This document shows positions 21,442 to 34,109 of a stretch of 64,000 nt of DNA, piece by piece. The notes below the pieces were generated by a model. That model was not told the origin of the DNA. It made no database searches and worked only from the letters and a program-made list of their open reading frames with translations. The stretch comes from Lindgomyces ingoldianus. Its lineage: Eukaryota > Ascomycota > Dothideomycetes > Pleosporales > Lindgomycetaceae. The DNA lies in the NCBI RefSeq assembly GCF_010093535.1, contig NW_022985184.1, positions 771,993 through 835,992 of the forward strand, in the 5' to 3' direction. A program made the translations under genes and the position numbers. How positions within the stretch are numbered: the stretch's first letter is position 1; each line of letters opens with the position of its first letter.

Positions 21442-22524
21442 CTATGCGGCGGCTTCCTCTGCAGCTTCCTTCTGCCGAATCTGCTCCTCCAACCGTCTCT
21501 TTTCAGCTTGCTTCAATCGTATCATAGTCACTTCCTCCAGACTGGGGGTTGACGGGGAGAAGGAGAATGAAGGAGTGCCGGGCGTGCTTCCAAATCCTTT
21601 CCCTAAGCCCCCGGTGAATGACGCGCGGAAGGATTTGTTTGGGGTGGTATTTGGTGTCGAGGGCGCAGAAAATTCGCCATTCATAGGGGATTTGATCTCA
21701 GGTTCTTTGCTAGCCCAAGCCACAGATTCCAGTAAGGGATATTCACTCTTACCATCCATAACGGCTTCGTTCGCATGATCCATCCGTGTGTAGACAATGA
21801 AGACCACGGCGCAAGTCTTCCGGTGCTTCTCTCCAGAGAGTCTGATCTTCTTGTCCTTGCCCATGACAACGCTGTCGACCTTCCCAAACCTCGAGAACAT
21901 CTGAGACAATTTCTCCCTATCCCATGTCGCGGCATCGCCATCCCTGGAGAAGCGCACTCTGATCGTTCTATCAATTTCGGCGGTTTGTCCCGGTGGCTGA
22001 GATTTCGGCACAGGTTCAGGGCTTGGTTCCATGAACGAGGCTTCCTCCTCCTGCCTCTGCCGTTCTAATTTCTCCTGTTGTTCCTTCCTCCTCCTCTTCC
22101 CATCCTCAGCCAGCCTCTGGATCTCCTGCTCCCGCATCTCCGCAGCAGTAAGATCCTCCGTTCTCTTCCTCTTCATCGACACGCCTTCACGTTCCCTCCT
22201 TTCCAAGTCCTCCTTCATCTTCCTCCTCCTGCCATCCAGTAGCTCATCCTGAAGCGCCTTTTCCTTCTTTCTGAGTCTCGCTCTATCATACTCTGCTTTG
22301 AGTTTCGGGTCACTGAGGATATCTCTCGCGACACCAATGAGGATGAATTTATCGGCAAGCGTCTTATCGTCGGGGTTCTTGTCGGGATGGTATTTGAGAG
22401 AAGTTCTTCGGTAAGCCTTCCTGATTTCGGTATCAACGGCGTCGAAACCGACACCGAGGAGCTCGTAGAAGTCATCTGTGGTCTTTTGCGCGACCTCGAG
22501 GAGATCTTTGTTAGGGTCCGCCAT
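21442..22524 (-). CDS. cwf23: J-domain and RRM protein, DNAJC17/Cwf23-like spliceosomal factor
   Basis: Single exon, 360 aa, ATG at 22524. An N-terminal J domain spans about 17-85 with the HPD motif at 46-48 (KYHPDKN). A long Arg/Lys/Glu-rich coiled coil follows (about 90-165). An RNA-recognition motif lies at about 185-265 (IRVRFSRDG and later TCAVVFIVYTRMDHA). This order is that of human DNAJC17 and fission yeast Cwf23, which join the Prp19-associated spliceosome. The C-terminus has Ser/Thr/Pro-rich sequence and a final charged helix (EQIRQKEAAEEAAA). Divergent from PUS4, with 259 bp between the start codons. The symbol is assigned by domain order only. Confidence 0.88.
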   Translation of the reverse strand: MADPNKDLLEVAQKTTDDFYELLGVGFDAVDTEIRKAYRRTSLKYHPDKNPDDKTLADKFILIGVARDILSDPKLKAEYDRARLRKKEKALQDELLDGRRRKMKEDLERREREGVSMKRKRTEDLTAAEMREQEIQRLAEDGKRRRKEQQEKLERQRQEEEASFMEPSPEPVPKSQPPGQTAEIDRTIRVRFSRDGDAATWDREKLSQMFSRFGKVDSVVMGKDKKIRLSGEKHRKTCAVVFIVYTRMDHANEAVMDGKSEYPLLESVAWASKEPEIKSPMNGEFSAPSTPNTTPNKSFRASFTGGLGKGFGSTPGTPSFSFSPSTPSLEEVTMIRLKQAEKRRLEEQIRQKEAAEEAAA

Positions 22525-22783
22525 GGGGGAGGCACTGCGACGGGGTGAAGGTAGTAGTGTAGTCGCGAGAGATATGCGTTAGCCTGGTCACGAAAGTTCG
22601 CGATGTGAGTGGCACAAATGTTTTGGAGGCAGGGCAGCCTGCAGGCGCACTTATCTTAGCGCGCCTCAACCTTGGCAATCACAGCTTCACCGACATTCAC
22701 CCGGACCATCGTCACTGTCAGAAAAGTTCCCCTCACCGTCACTCCTTCCAATGTCAACTCTCTCCTCTCTTCCCCGCACCGTC
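22525..22783. promoter_or_regulatory. Divergent promoter of the J-protein gene and PUS4
   Basis: 259 bp between the two start codons. The plus-strand half is C/T-rich near the PUS4 start. No known binding site was recognised. Confidence 0.45.
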
Positions 22784-24290
22784 ATGGCTTCCTCTCCGAA
22801 GGAGTCAAAGAAGGTCATTGAGGGTATTTTTGGTACGTCAATTGCTCCCAAACTCTTCCTATTTTCGCATGCCAGAGCTCATACATCGTCAATATCAAAT
22901 TTCACCTTCTAACCCTCACCCAGCAATCAACAAGCCACAATGGCAATCCTCCGCCGGCGTACTCCGCGATCTGCAAACCCACTTTAATACCTCCGCTCTC
23001 TTCACTCCCTGGCTCGACTCCCAACGCCGAAACCTCGTCCTCTCCAACGCTAGACCGAAAAACATCCGCAACCTGCAAGTCAAGCTCGGGCACGGGGGCA
23101 CCTTAGACCCGCTCGCGACCGGCGTCCTCATTGTCGGTGTCGGCCGCGGAACTAAAACCCTCCAGCGCTTCCTCGAATGCACGAAAACATACGAATGCGT
23201 GGTTTTGTTTGGGGCGGCGACGGACAGCTATGATGCGGTGGGGAAGGTGGTGGGGAAGAAGCCATATGGGCATGTTACGAGAGATATGGTGGAGGGGGCA
23301 CTGGAGGGGTTTCGGGGGAAGATTATGCAGAGGCCGAGTGTGTTTTCGGCGCTGAAAGTGAACGGCAAGAAGATGTATGAGTATGCGCGAGCTGGGGGAG
23401 AGATCCCTGAGGTGCAAGCGAGAGAGGTTGAGGTGCGTGAATTGGAGATGGTGGAGTGGCTGCATCCGGGGAGTCATAGTTTCACTTGGCCAAAAGAGGA
23501 GGTTGACGGTGTGGAGAAAGTAGGGGCGGAGAAGTTGATGGGTGTTCGGGACCCAGGCGATGTGGGCGAAGACAGCCTCGAGACGCGCGGAATAAAAAGA
23601 ACGAGATTAGAAGAAGCAGACGAGGACGAAGACCACATCACGAACTCGGGATCGCATCCTAAGAAACCCAAAACCGACGACGAGCCTGCCATGTCCGGTG
23701 CACTCCCAATCCCTGACGCTCAACCAGAAGCCTCTGTAGAAGCACCTAACGAAGCACCCCAAAACCAATCCATAACCAACTTATCACTCGAACCCAAACC
23801 TCCGGCAGCCCGCCTCCGCATGACTGTAACCTCCGGTTTCTACGTCCGCAGCCTGTGTCACGACCTCGGTCTCGCCCTAAACACCTTCGGGCTCATGTCC
23901 TCTCTAATCCGCACCCGACAAGGCGACTACTCCCTCAAGGAAAACGTCCTCGAATATAGTGACCTCGAAGCAGGACCTGAGGTCTGGGAACCCAAGGTCC
24001 AGCAACACTTAGAGGCGTTTATGGAGAAGGAGGGGTGGGAGCAGGAGGCTGTCATTGAAGATGAAGAGTGGCGGGAGAAGCTTAAGGAGTTAATGAAAGA
24101 TAGGAAGGAAGGTGACAGGGATCGGTCGTTCCAAGGTGGGAGGAAGAATTGGAATGGAAATGGGAATAAGAAGGGAAAGGGGAGGAACTATTACTCAAAG
24201 GATATGAATGGTGGTGGAGGTGGTGGTGGAGGCGGAAGTGGATGGAAAGGGAAGCATGGAAAGAATTTCCGTGGGGGTGCATTTAACTAG
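22784..24290 (+). CDS. PUS4: tRNA pseudouridine-55 synthase, TruB/Pus4 family
   Basis: Two exons, 22784-22832 and 22924-24290, giving 471 aa. The 91-bp intron has GTACG and CAG ends and a TCTAACCC branch site. The joined start reads IEGIFAINKPQWQSSA, the usual TruB N-terminus; a longer upstream reading lacks this and is rejected. The catalytic Asp lies in GGTLDPLATGVLIVGVGRGTK-type sequence just after residue 70. The enzyme makes pseudouridine 55 in the T-arm of tRNAs. The protein has a long acidic insert (about 255-340) and a C-terminal tail ending in a Gly run and a Lys/Arg-rich patch, which may bind RNA. These extensions are typical of fungal Pus4. Confidence 0.93.
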
Positions 24291-24548
24291 TGAGTGGCTT
24301 TTCGAAGATGAGCTGCGAAGCCCAGGAAAGGGTCTAACAGCAGAATTTTGTGATACCCAGCATTGAAAATAGGGATATGGTTCATACTGAGTAAGAAATC
24401 TATACTCATACATTCGACGGTTTCCTCTCATTGGTCGTACCTTTGCTCCTAGGATATCCACCACCTAACGCCGTGTCCATCAATTCCAAACCCGATCCGT
24501 CTAAGCCGACGATGTATGAGAAATAAAATCTATCAAACCCCCTGATCC

Positions 24549-26088
24549 CTACGCTCTCCCGGTGGCACTCCCTAAACTCCTCACCGAATCCCTGCGTCCC
24601 TGCATCGAACTCCTAACGCTGAATACTGGCTCCGCATCCTGCAGTCCCTCCTCCTCGTCCTTCGTATCCTCGCGATTAATAAAAATAAAACTCAGCACCG
24701 TAATCGCGGCACCAATCCAATACAACCAACTCGAATACTGTGCATCTAGAACCATCTGACCAATTAAACTCAACGGAATTGTCAAACTCAACCCGACAGT
24801 CACGATCAGTGGGCTCGTCAGCAACATCGCGTAGGCCCAGCAGAAATCGCTGATGAGGCTGGATGCAGAGTTTACGAGCACGATGGTCAGGATGCGTGAG
24901 GTAGGGGGAAGGGAAAAAGGCTCGATGGACGTTAAGTGGAGGATTATGAGACCGGGCCAGAGGAGGAAGACGTTGAAAAGGCCCACGAGACCGAAGAAGA
25001 GTGGCATGTTGACTTTGCTTTCGTCGCCGATTCGTTTTTTCATAAACACTGCGTAGAATCCGTAGAGTACGGCGGAAAGGAAGGCCATGGAGTCGCCGAT
25101 GGCGAGTTCGCGGGGCGTCTTATGGGGGAAGGAGCCTCTATTTTCGTCGGTGTCCCCGGAGACGTCGATGGAGGAGATGAGCGCGATACCAGCGAGGGAG
25201 GCCATGACGCCTAGGAATTTGCGGAGGGTGAAGCGTTCGACGCGGAGGAGGGAGCCGCACATGAGGGTCCAAATAGAGGACGTGGAAGCAAGGATGGTGG
25301 ACGAGGCCACGGTGGTGTATTCGAGACACGCGGCTGCAAAGTAGTTTGCACAGAACCAGAGGAGGCAGAATTCCAGGCTGAGTTTCACAGTCTCGGCGAG
25401 TGTGAGGCCTTCTTGTGGGATGAGCATGCTGGCGGTCAAGTCCTGGCCGCTTCCCGGTTCATCGCCAAGCAATAATTGCGCAGCGGCTGGGGACTGGCTT
25501 CGCTCCCTTCCTGAGGACTTTGAAGATAGCGAGGAGGAGGATGATTCGTGGTCCCGGAGCAGCTTATACCGACCTACGCGGCGTTGCAGCAAGTCGCGGA
25601 TATTGGAGATGAGGGGTTGGCGTTGGGCGAGGTTCGACCGGTCGTCCCATGCATGCTTGAGCAACATAGGAATGAGGGGAATGATGAAGAAAGCCGTGTT
25701 GATATAGGTTACAAGGTAGGGTTTAGAGTAGGAGTCGTCCGCGAAAATCGTCTATCCATATGCATATCAGTTAGTTTCTCGTTCCCACCATGAAACCATT
25801 CCCAACGCGCGAGTGATGAAACTGAAAGCGGGGATAATGAAGCGATATACATACGCTTGCAAGGAAATTACTGGCAGTCCATAGAAAAACGGTCGCCAGC
25901 AGCAGTACTATACCAAGGGTATGTCTCCATTTCGAATGAACAGTACGTTTCCCGCCTTCGTTCCATACACTAACCACGCTCGCCGGAGACATGACCGGGC
26001 TGTCTATTTCCCTCGGATACCGCTCCCCCACAGAGTCTTCGCTCACCCGCCGTATGGTCGGATCCAGAAGAGGCGAAGGCCGAGACAT
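24549..26088 (-). CDS. SLC35F/EamA-type membrane transporter (THI74/SLC35F5-like)
   Basis: Two exons on the minus strand, 26088-25855 and 25751-24549, giving 478 aa. The 103-bp intron has GTATGT and TAG ends. The join reads NFLASTIFADDSYSKPYLVTY, matching the first loop of the SLC35F5/THI74 group. About ten hydrophobic helices are visible: the first near residues 55-77, the rest between about 95 and 450. A disordered Ser/Arg-rich loop lies at about 130-180. The C-terminal tail is acidic, then Ser/Arg-rich. Members of this drug/metabolite-transporter branch have been linked to vacuolar or mitochondrial transport in yeast; the substrate here is unknown. The upstream region to Ypt7's 3' end is 595 bp. 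Confidence 0.88.
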
Positions 26089-26683
26089 TTTGGAATGAAC
26101 AAACGAATGCTAAGGGGTGTCGTGGAGGAATCTGATTTACAAGAGTTCAAGGACTGCGCGGGCGGTGAAATAGGTATGGTGCCCTCATGGACATGACGAT
26201 CCGGTGACCAGCGGAGAGTCGTGAATTTGAGGGTGCCGTCGCGGTGGGGGTAGTGGTGTGGTGTCGCGGTTGGTTGCGACCAAAGAATACTGGCCGTTGT
26301 TCCATCCATGTCAGATGCGGCGCCGTTCTTCTCCCGCCTGCAAGGGCCACGGTCTGCGTTTCGGATCAGTGCCGCGACCTCATCTCAGCCACATTCACGT
26401 CATCCTTGACGCCAAGGCAACACAATAGTGGTCACGCATATTTGAAGTATCTGTACAATTCAGGATAGCTATGGAAGGCGCCCTCGCTCTCGCTCAAGGG
26501 ACTGAAATTACCTGGGTTTGCAATGTCCAAGAAATGGCGCTTGATGTACAGTTGTGCACGGCACCCAACCCCTGAACTCCAATAGAGGAAAAATACGCAG
26601 AGGACTATGTATTGGAACAGATGCACGTGGTCTGAGGGAAACGCTAGAACACAATTCACAGATCTGTCGGGGCACGCAAAAGG
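26089..26683. promoter_or_regulatory. Promoter of the SLC35F-type gene and 3' UTR of ypt7
   Basis: 595 bp between the transporter start (26088, minus) and the stop of ypt7 (26684, minus). No gene is seen. Position alone supports the assignment. Confidence 0.4.
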
Positions 26684-27644
26684 CTAACATGCGCAACCCC
26701 CTTCGTTGCCCTTCACATCAATCGGAATAGTCTCGGGAAAGTCGGGGTTGTAGTCGCCCATGTCCTCCTGGGCAAGTGCTTGTCGTGCAATCACTGGGGG
26801 GGTTAGTGATGGATAATGGAAAACACGGATGTGATTGCTTTTACCCTCAAAGGCCTGTTCCACATTGATTGCCTCTTTCGCGCTGGTCTCAAAGTACGGG
26901 ATACCGCCTTTGGACTGGCAGAAGGTCATGGCTCGCTTGGACGAGATCTGAGGACAATGTTAGCTCCTACTAATTTAGGCCGTAACGATATCAACTCACC
27001 ATTCTCTTGCTCTCCTCAACATCGATCTTGTTGCCGATAACGACCTGGATTCTGTAAGTCTTGGCATCCCATGAGGTCATGACGGTCGGCGTACGAAGGG
27101 GAAGCTCTCCGGGTCCATTGGGCTTGCCTGGACCAGGAATTCGTCTCTCCAGCTATCTAAAGTGTCGAAGCTCTTTGAGTTGTTGACGTCGTACACCAGC
27201 ACGCAGCAGTCGGCGCCGCGATAGAACGCGACACCTAATGACTGGAATCGTTCTTGGCCAGCGGTATCCCAGAGCTACGCCGCATCAGTATACAATCCAC
27301 CGCTTCCAGATATGCGACGCACCTGCATAGTCACCAGTCGGTCGTCGACGAGCACTTCTTTTGTGAGGAAGTCGGCGCCAATCGTGGCCTTGTAACTTGC
27401 GCTGAACTTCTTGTTGACCTGCAGCAACTCGTGTAAGCAAAGAAGACAGAAGACAGTCCCCAAGAAACGATTCGAAGCGCACCAGGAGGGACGTTGAAAA
27501 GGTAAGCGTACGTATTGGTTCATCAGACTCGTCTTTCCTACCCCACTGTCTCCAAGGATAATGACCTAGATTGCAGGTTAGCGCTGAGCATTGAAGCAAC
27601 CCGAGGCAAAATACCTTGAGCAGGACCTTCTTCCTTGAAGACAT
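26684..27644 (-). CDS. ypt7: Rab7 small GTPase Ypt7
   Basis: Seven exons on the minus strand: 27644-27615, 27565-27512, 27418-27323, 27274-27095, 27044-27000, 26947-26845 and 26793-26684. Together they encode 205 aa, the normal Rab7 length. All G-box motifs are present: GDSGVGKT (15-22), the Thr of switch I in [28 protein letters not shown] and ETSAKEA. The C-terminus ends in Cys-Ala-Cys for double geranylgeranylation. Ypt7 controls fusion at the vacuole and late endosome. The introns are 48-93 bp with GT-AG ends. Intron 4 must be removed because the frame otherwise hits TGA after PFV; the joined reading is FPFVVIGNK. High intron density is common in fungal Rab genes. Confidence 0.97.
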
Positions 27645-29820
27645 GGTTGCGAAAAAGAATGTGCGTTCTACGACGTACGGGAGGGGGTACGGCGCGGGCG
27701 ATAGTGTGTCAGAGGTCGGCTGCTCTCGTGGACTTGAAGGCTACAGCGAAGCGATAGGCGGCAGGAATATGCGTGAGATAGGAGAGACTGGGTAGTAGGT
27801 CAGCGTATCTGCTGGAGATATGAGCCGCGTCGTTTGGTTTACAGTACAAGTTCAGGTGGTGCGAGAGGGTGAGGTGTTGGAGCTGTCAACGACGTTGATA
27901 GCTATCGCCAAGATAGCCTTAGCAACATCTCTGGATCGAGCTTTGGCCAATCGCACCTGACCCTCAGCCCCAAGCTGCGTCTCAAAGAACTACACCTGAG
28001 CAACTCTCCTGTGACCCCTAAGCGTGACCAGCTCATCATCGCGGAGCAGTTGCACACTTCTACCTGGGAAGGAGATTTTTGCGGCCCGCACATTCGACTT
28101 TCATGTGAACAGTTCCTGTAGCTACTGTTCTCTCCAGTATCGTTCGCTAGTTGCTTCTTTTTTCACTTCCCGAGTCATCGAAACGAACATCGCGTCGGGA
28201 AATGAACTCTCGTAGAGCCTCAGTCAGATGAGCAGTACTTTCCTGCCAAGCCCTCTGAAAACTTCTCTACACTCTGCCTGTAGGGACGACGCACTCGACC
28301 TCAGAAAGAGGCACAACTACGTACAGCCTATTATAAAACAGCACGAATCCATGAACTAGAGTAGAGTCTGAATGTTAAAACCTACGCTGAAATTAAGGAC
28401 GTAAGAGGATGCATGCTTCCGTCGCAAATGACGCCGCCTGTTATGTCCCACACTCTTTCCGGGAAACGATAGAGACGAACGTCCTACGACGTAGCTCTTT
28501 TTTGCATTTCGAATCTCACTGCGCAATCAATCAAGCTCCAACCGCCTCGCCGCTCAATTGCCGATCCCAAAATGCGGAGACCTTGGCTCTTGGATTGCGG
28601 GGAGTCTGGATTGACTGCAGGCATCCCTGAGGATCCTCATGCAGCAAATCAATCTGTCCGGGTGAATCGAGGAGCCGCACGAGCGGCCGACAGCACTCAA
28701 AAGTTGTATTGATATACTAGAACCATCTTTCCAAGCACAGCGTGACTCGTCTTACGTACTTGCTCACCTTGTGTTCCGAGACGACAATACTATACTCGCT
28801 TATGTCGGCAATCCAAATGCCCTACCTGCAGACAAACACGAAGAGAGTGAAAAGCGCCGAACGGGCAAGGCATCTCCGTTACTCTTTCAAGGTGTGCTAA
28901 GTGTGCTGGTGTTAGAGCTAGTTGCAATGCCACAGCTTTATCAGAGCACAACACAACAGGTTCAAGAGGGATAGTCTCTGGGCAAAATCTAGGACAAAAT
29001 CTCGAGCCATACTGCTTTCGGTAGGTCGAATTCGCGAGGCTGAAATTCAAAATGATAAGGTTAATGGTGCCTCGAAAGCTCCCGCACGGAAGAAGATCAT
29101 TTGGGTGAATCTTAAGCCTCGACCAATCACATGCACATATCCAGGTCAAGCTTCAGGAATCGGCGCCGGCCACGGTGGCTGAACGCTTATCTTCTCCGCT
29201 TCTCCCGCATCTTATCCTGTGACACCCTGCAACAACCTCTCCCCATTCTCGAATCTTGTCCCTGGCCTGACCCTTGTTATTTGTGCTCTGTCCTCTTTCG
29301 AATAGCTTCTCCCCAACTTCACAGTCTGCGAAAGTTATCAGCCCTGCGTTGATTCGCCCTCGGCTTTGGTCCTCATGCGGCAATACCCACGAGACCCATT
29401 CCTCGTTTCATCTCTACCCGGCACACGTTGTCTAGTCGAAGCTCCGGGAGGAATTTCTTCTTGGCCTTGAGCTTCCTTATTCGTTCACCTTTATATTGCA
29501 TACTGCTGCCATGCCCCCACTTTCCTTGCTTGACACTGTCCCTGTGGTGGAGGCGAGTCTGCATTCAGGGATGTTTTTGGCAAACGCGCTCATTACTGTG
29601 ACACTCGGATTTGATTTGTCTAGATTCGGATGTCTTGCCAAACACCTACTCAAAATGACTTGGCTAGTTTACACACTATCGAGTCGTCTCACAAATCGGG
29701 CAGATCGCGCCTTGATGTGCTGAGAATGCGCCATGTTTTTCCCTTCTATAAAGTTTCTATGTCGCCCAGGCTAGCCAGTGTCTTGTTGTTGCAGTGATTG
29801 ATTGTCTCTCGCTCAACATT
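27645..29820. other. Gene-free stretch between ypt7 and the carboxypeptidase gene
   Basis: 2.2 kb. It holds the promoter of ypt7 at its left end and that of the carboxypeptidase at its right end. Short frames on both strands have no motifs. No repeat or RNA gene recognised. Confidence 0.4.
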
Positions 29821-31452
29821 ATGCAGTTCTTTACCTCTCTTGTTGCGGCCACCTCTGCCCTAGCGGGCACTTCTTTGGCAGCACCAAGGGTCACCCATGA
29901 CAAGCGTTCGCTTGTTACACGCGGCCAGACGACGTACAATGTCTTCGAGCATGCTGCAACCGGTGCGAAGATAGAGTTCGTTTCGAACTCTGGAATTTGC
30001 GAGACTACACCGGGGGTCAAACAGTATTCCGGATATCTGTCTGTTGGCGACAACATGAACATGTGGTTCTGGTACTTTTGCGTTCAACTCATCCACGTGG
30101 GCCTTTTACTCATAATTTCAGGTTCTTTGAAGCGCGCCAGAGTCCATCCACTGCACCACTTGCTGCATGGTTTAACGGAGGTCCTGGCTGCAGCTCGATG
30201 ATTGGACTCTTCCAAGAAAACGGCCCATGCAAATTCAAAGTTGGGACAAGTAACGTGCCGATCAACAACACCTACAGCTTCAACAACTATGCCAACATGC
30301 TCTACATCGACCAGCCTATCGGAGTCGGCTTTTCCTACGGAACCAACACGGTCACTTCCACATTGACTGCAGCTCCCTACGTGTGGAAGTTGATCCAAGC
30401 ATTTTACGCGGCTTTTCCGGACTACAAGAGCCGAGACTTTGGGATATTCACAGAATCCTACGGCGGCCATTATGGCCCAGAGTTCGCTAAATATATCCAA
30501 GACCAAAACAAGGCGAAGGCTGGGGAAAACATCAATATCGTAGCCTTGGGTATCAACAACGGCTGGTTCGATTCCTTAATTCAAGAAAAGGCTTATGTCC
30601 AATTCTCGTATAACAACACATACAAGCCTCTAATCTCCAAGGCCCAATACGATACGTACATGGGCCGGTATACAGACAACTGCCTTCCCGAGCTCCAGCA
30701 GTGCGCAACTACGGGAACGAATGCTGCTTGCCAGCAAGCAGACAATGCTTGTTACCGCACAATTGAGGTTCCCCTCATTTCGGCAGCTGATTTCGATGTA
30801 TATGACATCCGAGCGCCTACCAACGACCCTGAGCCGCCTGCAAACTATGCGACGTATTTGACAAACACAACTGTCACCAAAGTAATCGGTGCACAGAGTA
30901 AGTACCAAGAGTGTCCGAATGCACCGTACAACAAGTTTGCATCCACTGGTGATGGTATGTACTTCTCCTATTACCCTTAATATTAATGAGTGCTGAATGG
31001 TAATAGGCCCGCGCTCCTTCATGACGCAACTGAGTGACGTCGTCTCATCTGGCGTTACAACGCTCATTTGGGCAGGTGATGCTGAGTAAGCATCTATAAC
31101 ACCTGCATACTGTCTTTCATCTGTACTAACTTCTATATAGCTGGATATGCAACTGGTTCGGCGTCTACGATGTCGCGAATGCCATTAAATACACCGGCCA
31201 ATCCGCTTTCGCTTCAAAAGCACTAGCGCCGTACAAAGTGAAGGGAAAGGAAGGAGGGTCTTTCAAAACACAGGGTAACTTGTCATTTTTAAGGGTTTAC
31301 GGCGCCGGCCATGAAGTTCCGTACTACCGTAAGTTGGCCAGTATTCAATGGAAGCTGAATGTTCTTACTAATGTTTTTTAATGGCAGAGCCCGAATTGTC
31401 CCTACAAGTATTTATACAGACCATGAAGAAAGGAGCTATTGTATCGACTTGA
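29821..31452 (+). CDS. Secreted serine carboxypeptidase, family S10
   Basis: Five exons: 29821-30071, 30122-30954, 31007-31085, 31141-31328 and 31388-31452, giving 471 aa. A signal peptide is clear (MQFFTSLVAATSALAGTSLA). WFNGGPGCSS (100-109) is the family oxyanion-hole motif. The nucleophile is in FTESYGGHYGPE, the Asp in IWAGDADWICNWFG (created by the third splice junction), and the His in GAGHEVPY (completed before the fourth junction). The enzyme removes C-terminal amino acids and is probably secreted or vacuolar. Cysteines in the 220-270 region fit the family's disulfide-bonded lid. The protein is slightly shorter than many fungal members (about 500-550). The introns are 50-59 bp, each needed to avoid a stop. 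Confidence 0.93.
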
Positions 31453-32053
31453 TAAAGTGGCCCATGGGGTCTCATGTCATGGGATAGATAGCAACACTAA
31501 TGAGATATAAATATACCCTGTAGAACAAGCGCGGGGAGCACAATTTGGAAAAATCAGACAGATCTGTCACGAATACAGATATTAGTCTAGATTCTTGATG
31601 ACGAAAATATTTGTTCTTTGCTTCTTCGCTTCCTCCCATCGCCTCGGCTGGCCTGGCGATACTTTCCTTCTTCGTCCGTTTAAGAATGTGAGTTTGGAAA
31701 CCCCGCACATGAGCAGAAATGAGTCATTCTTGGCATGCATCCACATCACGGCTTCTGGTAACAAACCCTGGACGTGTAAACGTCAAACCATGAACTGACC
31801 TTAACTGCATGAGAATGTCGGATCCTACGTTGTGTTCACACCACTACAAATCCTCACTTTGAGTAAGTGAAAGAGATTCGTTGCTCCCAACTTCGTCAGT
31901 CAGCGAAAGGTTAGCTAAATAGATTGATTCACATTGGTCTCCCCGATGTACTACTCACAATTAAAATAGGAAACGGTAACTGCTCAGGGCCCCAAGAAAG
32001 CAGCTCTAGAATTCGTTGACGTCAAAACCCCAACTTAGTGTTCGTTCACGACA
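31453..32053. other. Intergenic region upstream of the MFS gene
   Basis: 601 bp, AT-rich, containing the 3' UTR of the carboxypeptidase gene and the MFS promoter. No gene is seen. Confidence 0.4.
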
Positions 32054-34109
32054 ATGCCAGAGGCCGGCCCCTCCCCTCCCCTCCCAACCAACCCAACACC
32101 AGAACAGGAATCAACTCTGTCGTATCCAGGACCAAAGACACCCATCGATCACGTGGAGTCTGTCCCTTCTGGCCCTGATCCACCCGCCCCAGGATCTCAA
32201 TACTCCACAATTCAATGGATCCTCATTACCCTCGCCGTCTACTCTTCTGCCCTGTTCTACGGTCTTGATACCACCATTGTTGCGGTAGTACAAGGTCCGG
32301 TTGTAGAGCGCTTTGGTGATGTAGAGAAGCTGGGGTGGTTGGGGATTGGGTTTCCGTTGGGTAGCATTGCTACAATTGCAGCTTGGTAAGTGCGTGCTCA
32401 TGAGTCCTTCAGAGGAGGGAGGGGAGGGGAAAGGTGCGAATTTAGGGGAAGGTTTAGCTGATAGTCAATCGGGGATAGGAGCAAGGGGTACGGGATTTTT
32501 GATACGAAATGGTAAGAGTAAGCGATCTTAACGTCTTAGAAAAGGACTGAGTAGTATGTAGGATGTATATTGGAAGTCTGGTCAATTTTGCCGCTGGCAG
32601 TGCTCTTTGTGGCGGTGCTTCGGTACACTGCCCATAGCTTCACATCATCAATTTGTTCGAAAGGGCTGATCTTGTCACAGAACATGAATGGTCTCATAGT
32701 AGGTCGGGTCTGGGCAGGGGCGGGAGGCGCCGGGATGTATCTTGGGTAACTCCTCCGCTCACTCATCCTCATTTTAGCCCAACGCCGAGACTAACGTGAC
32801 CTGACAAGCCAACTCAACATCTGGACGCAGAACACGACTCTCAAAAGACGCTCCCTCTATATCAGCGGTGGAGGGATTGTATGGGGCGTTGGCTGCATCC
32901 TCGGCCCCATCGTCGGCGGCGCGTTCGCCGATAGTTCTGCGACCTGGAGATGGGTATGGAATCTTAACCCCTACCTAACCGGGAACTCAAAATCGCTAAG
33001 GAAACCAGGCCTTCTACATCAACCTCCTACTCTTTGGCTTCTTCTCCCCAGTCTACTTCTTCGTCCTTCACCCGCACAACCCCCGCCCGAACTCGTCTCT
33101 ATCCCAACGCCTCCAAGAACTCGATTTCCTCGGCATTCTCCTAAACGCTGGCACGTACACCACCTTCGTAATCGGCTTCACCATCGGCGGAACCGCCTGG
33201 CCATGGAACGACCCCCGCACCATCTCCACCATCGTCCTATTCGGTATCTTACTTCTCTTCTTCACCCTCCAACAATCCTTCACCATCCTCACAACCCCTC
33301 AAAACCGGATCTTCCCAATGCGGTTCCTGAGGAGTCGGACGTTTATCCTACTGTATATCGCACAATCATGCGTACAGACTGCGCTCGCAATCCCGATATA
33401 CTATATTCCCCTCATCTTCCAATTCTCACGCTCGGAATCCACGATCACTTCATCCCTACGGCTCCTGCCACTCGTCATCGTAAATATTGTGACGGTTTTT
33501 TTGAACGGAGCGCTGTTGCCGAAGTTTGATTATTATATGCCCTGGTATCTCGTGTCAGGGGGTTTCAACTCCATCGGCGGAGCATTGTTCTTCGCTACTC
33601 TTTCCCTATCAACCTCGACGGCCAGAATCTACGGATATAGTATTTTACTAGCTCTCGGAACGGGATTTGCGCAACAAGCAGCATACACAGTCGCTTCAGC
33701 CAAAGCGGGGGATTGTGTCGCTGACGCTATCGGATTTATTAACAACGCGCAAATCGGTTCCGTAGTTGTCGCTCTTACACTTACTTCCCTTGTCTTCCAG
33801 AACGTCGGGTTCAGGAACGTCAAGCAAGCACTGCAAGGAACTGAATTTCGGGATCAGGATATTAGGGCGGCGTTGGGGGGAGCAAAAAGCAAGGTTTTTG
33901 AAGATGCCGCGTTGAGTCCCGCAGTTAGAGTGGATGTAGAGAGGGCTATTGTGGAGGCGATTAGATGGAGCTTTTTGCTTGTGTTGATTGCGGGGGTGGT
34001 GGGATTAGGTGCGGGGATGGGAATGAGGAGGGAGAGGCTGTTTGGGAATTCGGATACGGTTAACGAGAAGGAGACGAAGGAGGGGAGAAGTGAGGAAGGG
34101 AATGCGTGA
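32054..34109 (+). CDS. MFS transporter, DHA2-type (about 14 transmembrane helices), putative drug or metabolite efflux pump
   Basis: Six exons: 32054-32385, 32479-32511, 32562-32622, 32681-32745, 32809-32953 and 33009-34109, giving 578 aa. Exon 2 is a 33-bp micro-exon encoding SKGYGIFDTK. All joins keep the frame and restore family motifs: YGLDTTIVAVVQGPVVERFG in the first helix region, GSALCGGASNMNGLIVGRVW, then AGAGGAGMYLG and WRWAFYINLL. A cytosolic Pro-rich N-terminus (about 50 aa) comes before helix 1. Helices continue to about residue 545, followed by an acidic Lys/Glu tail. The substrate cannot be told from sequence. No biosynthetic genes are adjacent, so a secondary-metabolite link is not supported. 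Confidence 0.92.

Noticed and set aside
22605..22783. Upstream extension of the PUS4 frame
   Set aside because: It lacks homology to the TruB start, while the spliced exon at 22784 gives the expected N-terminus.
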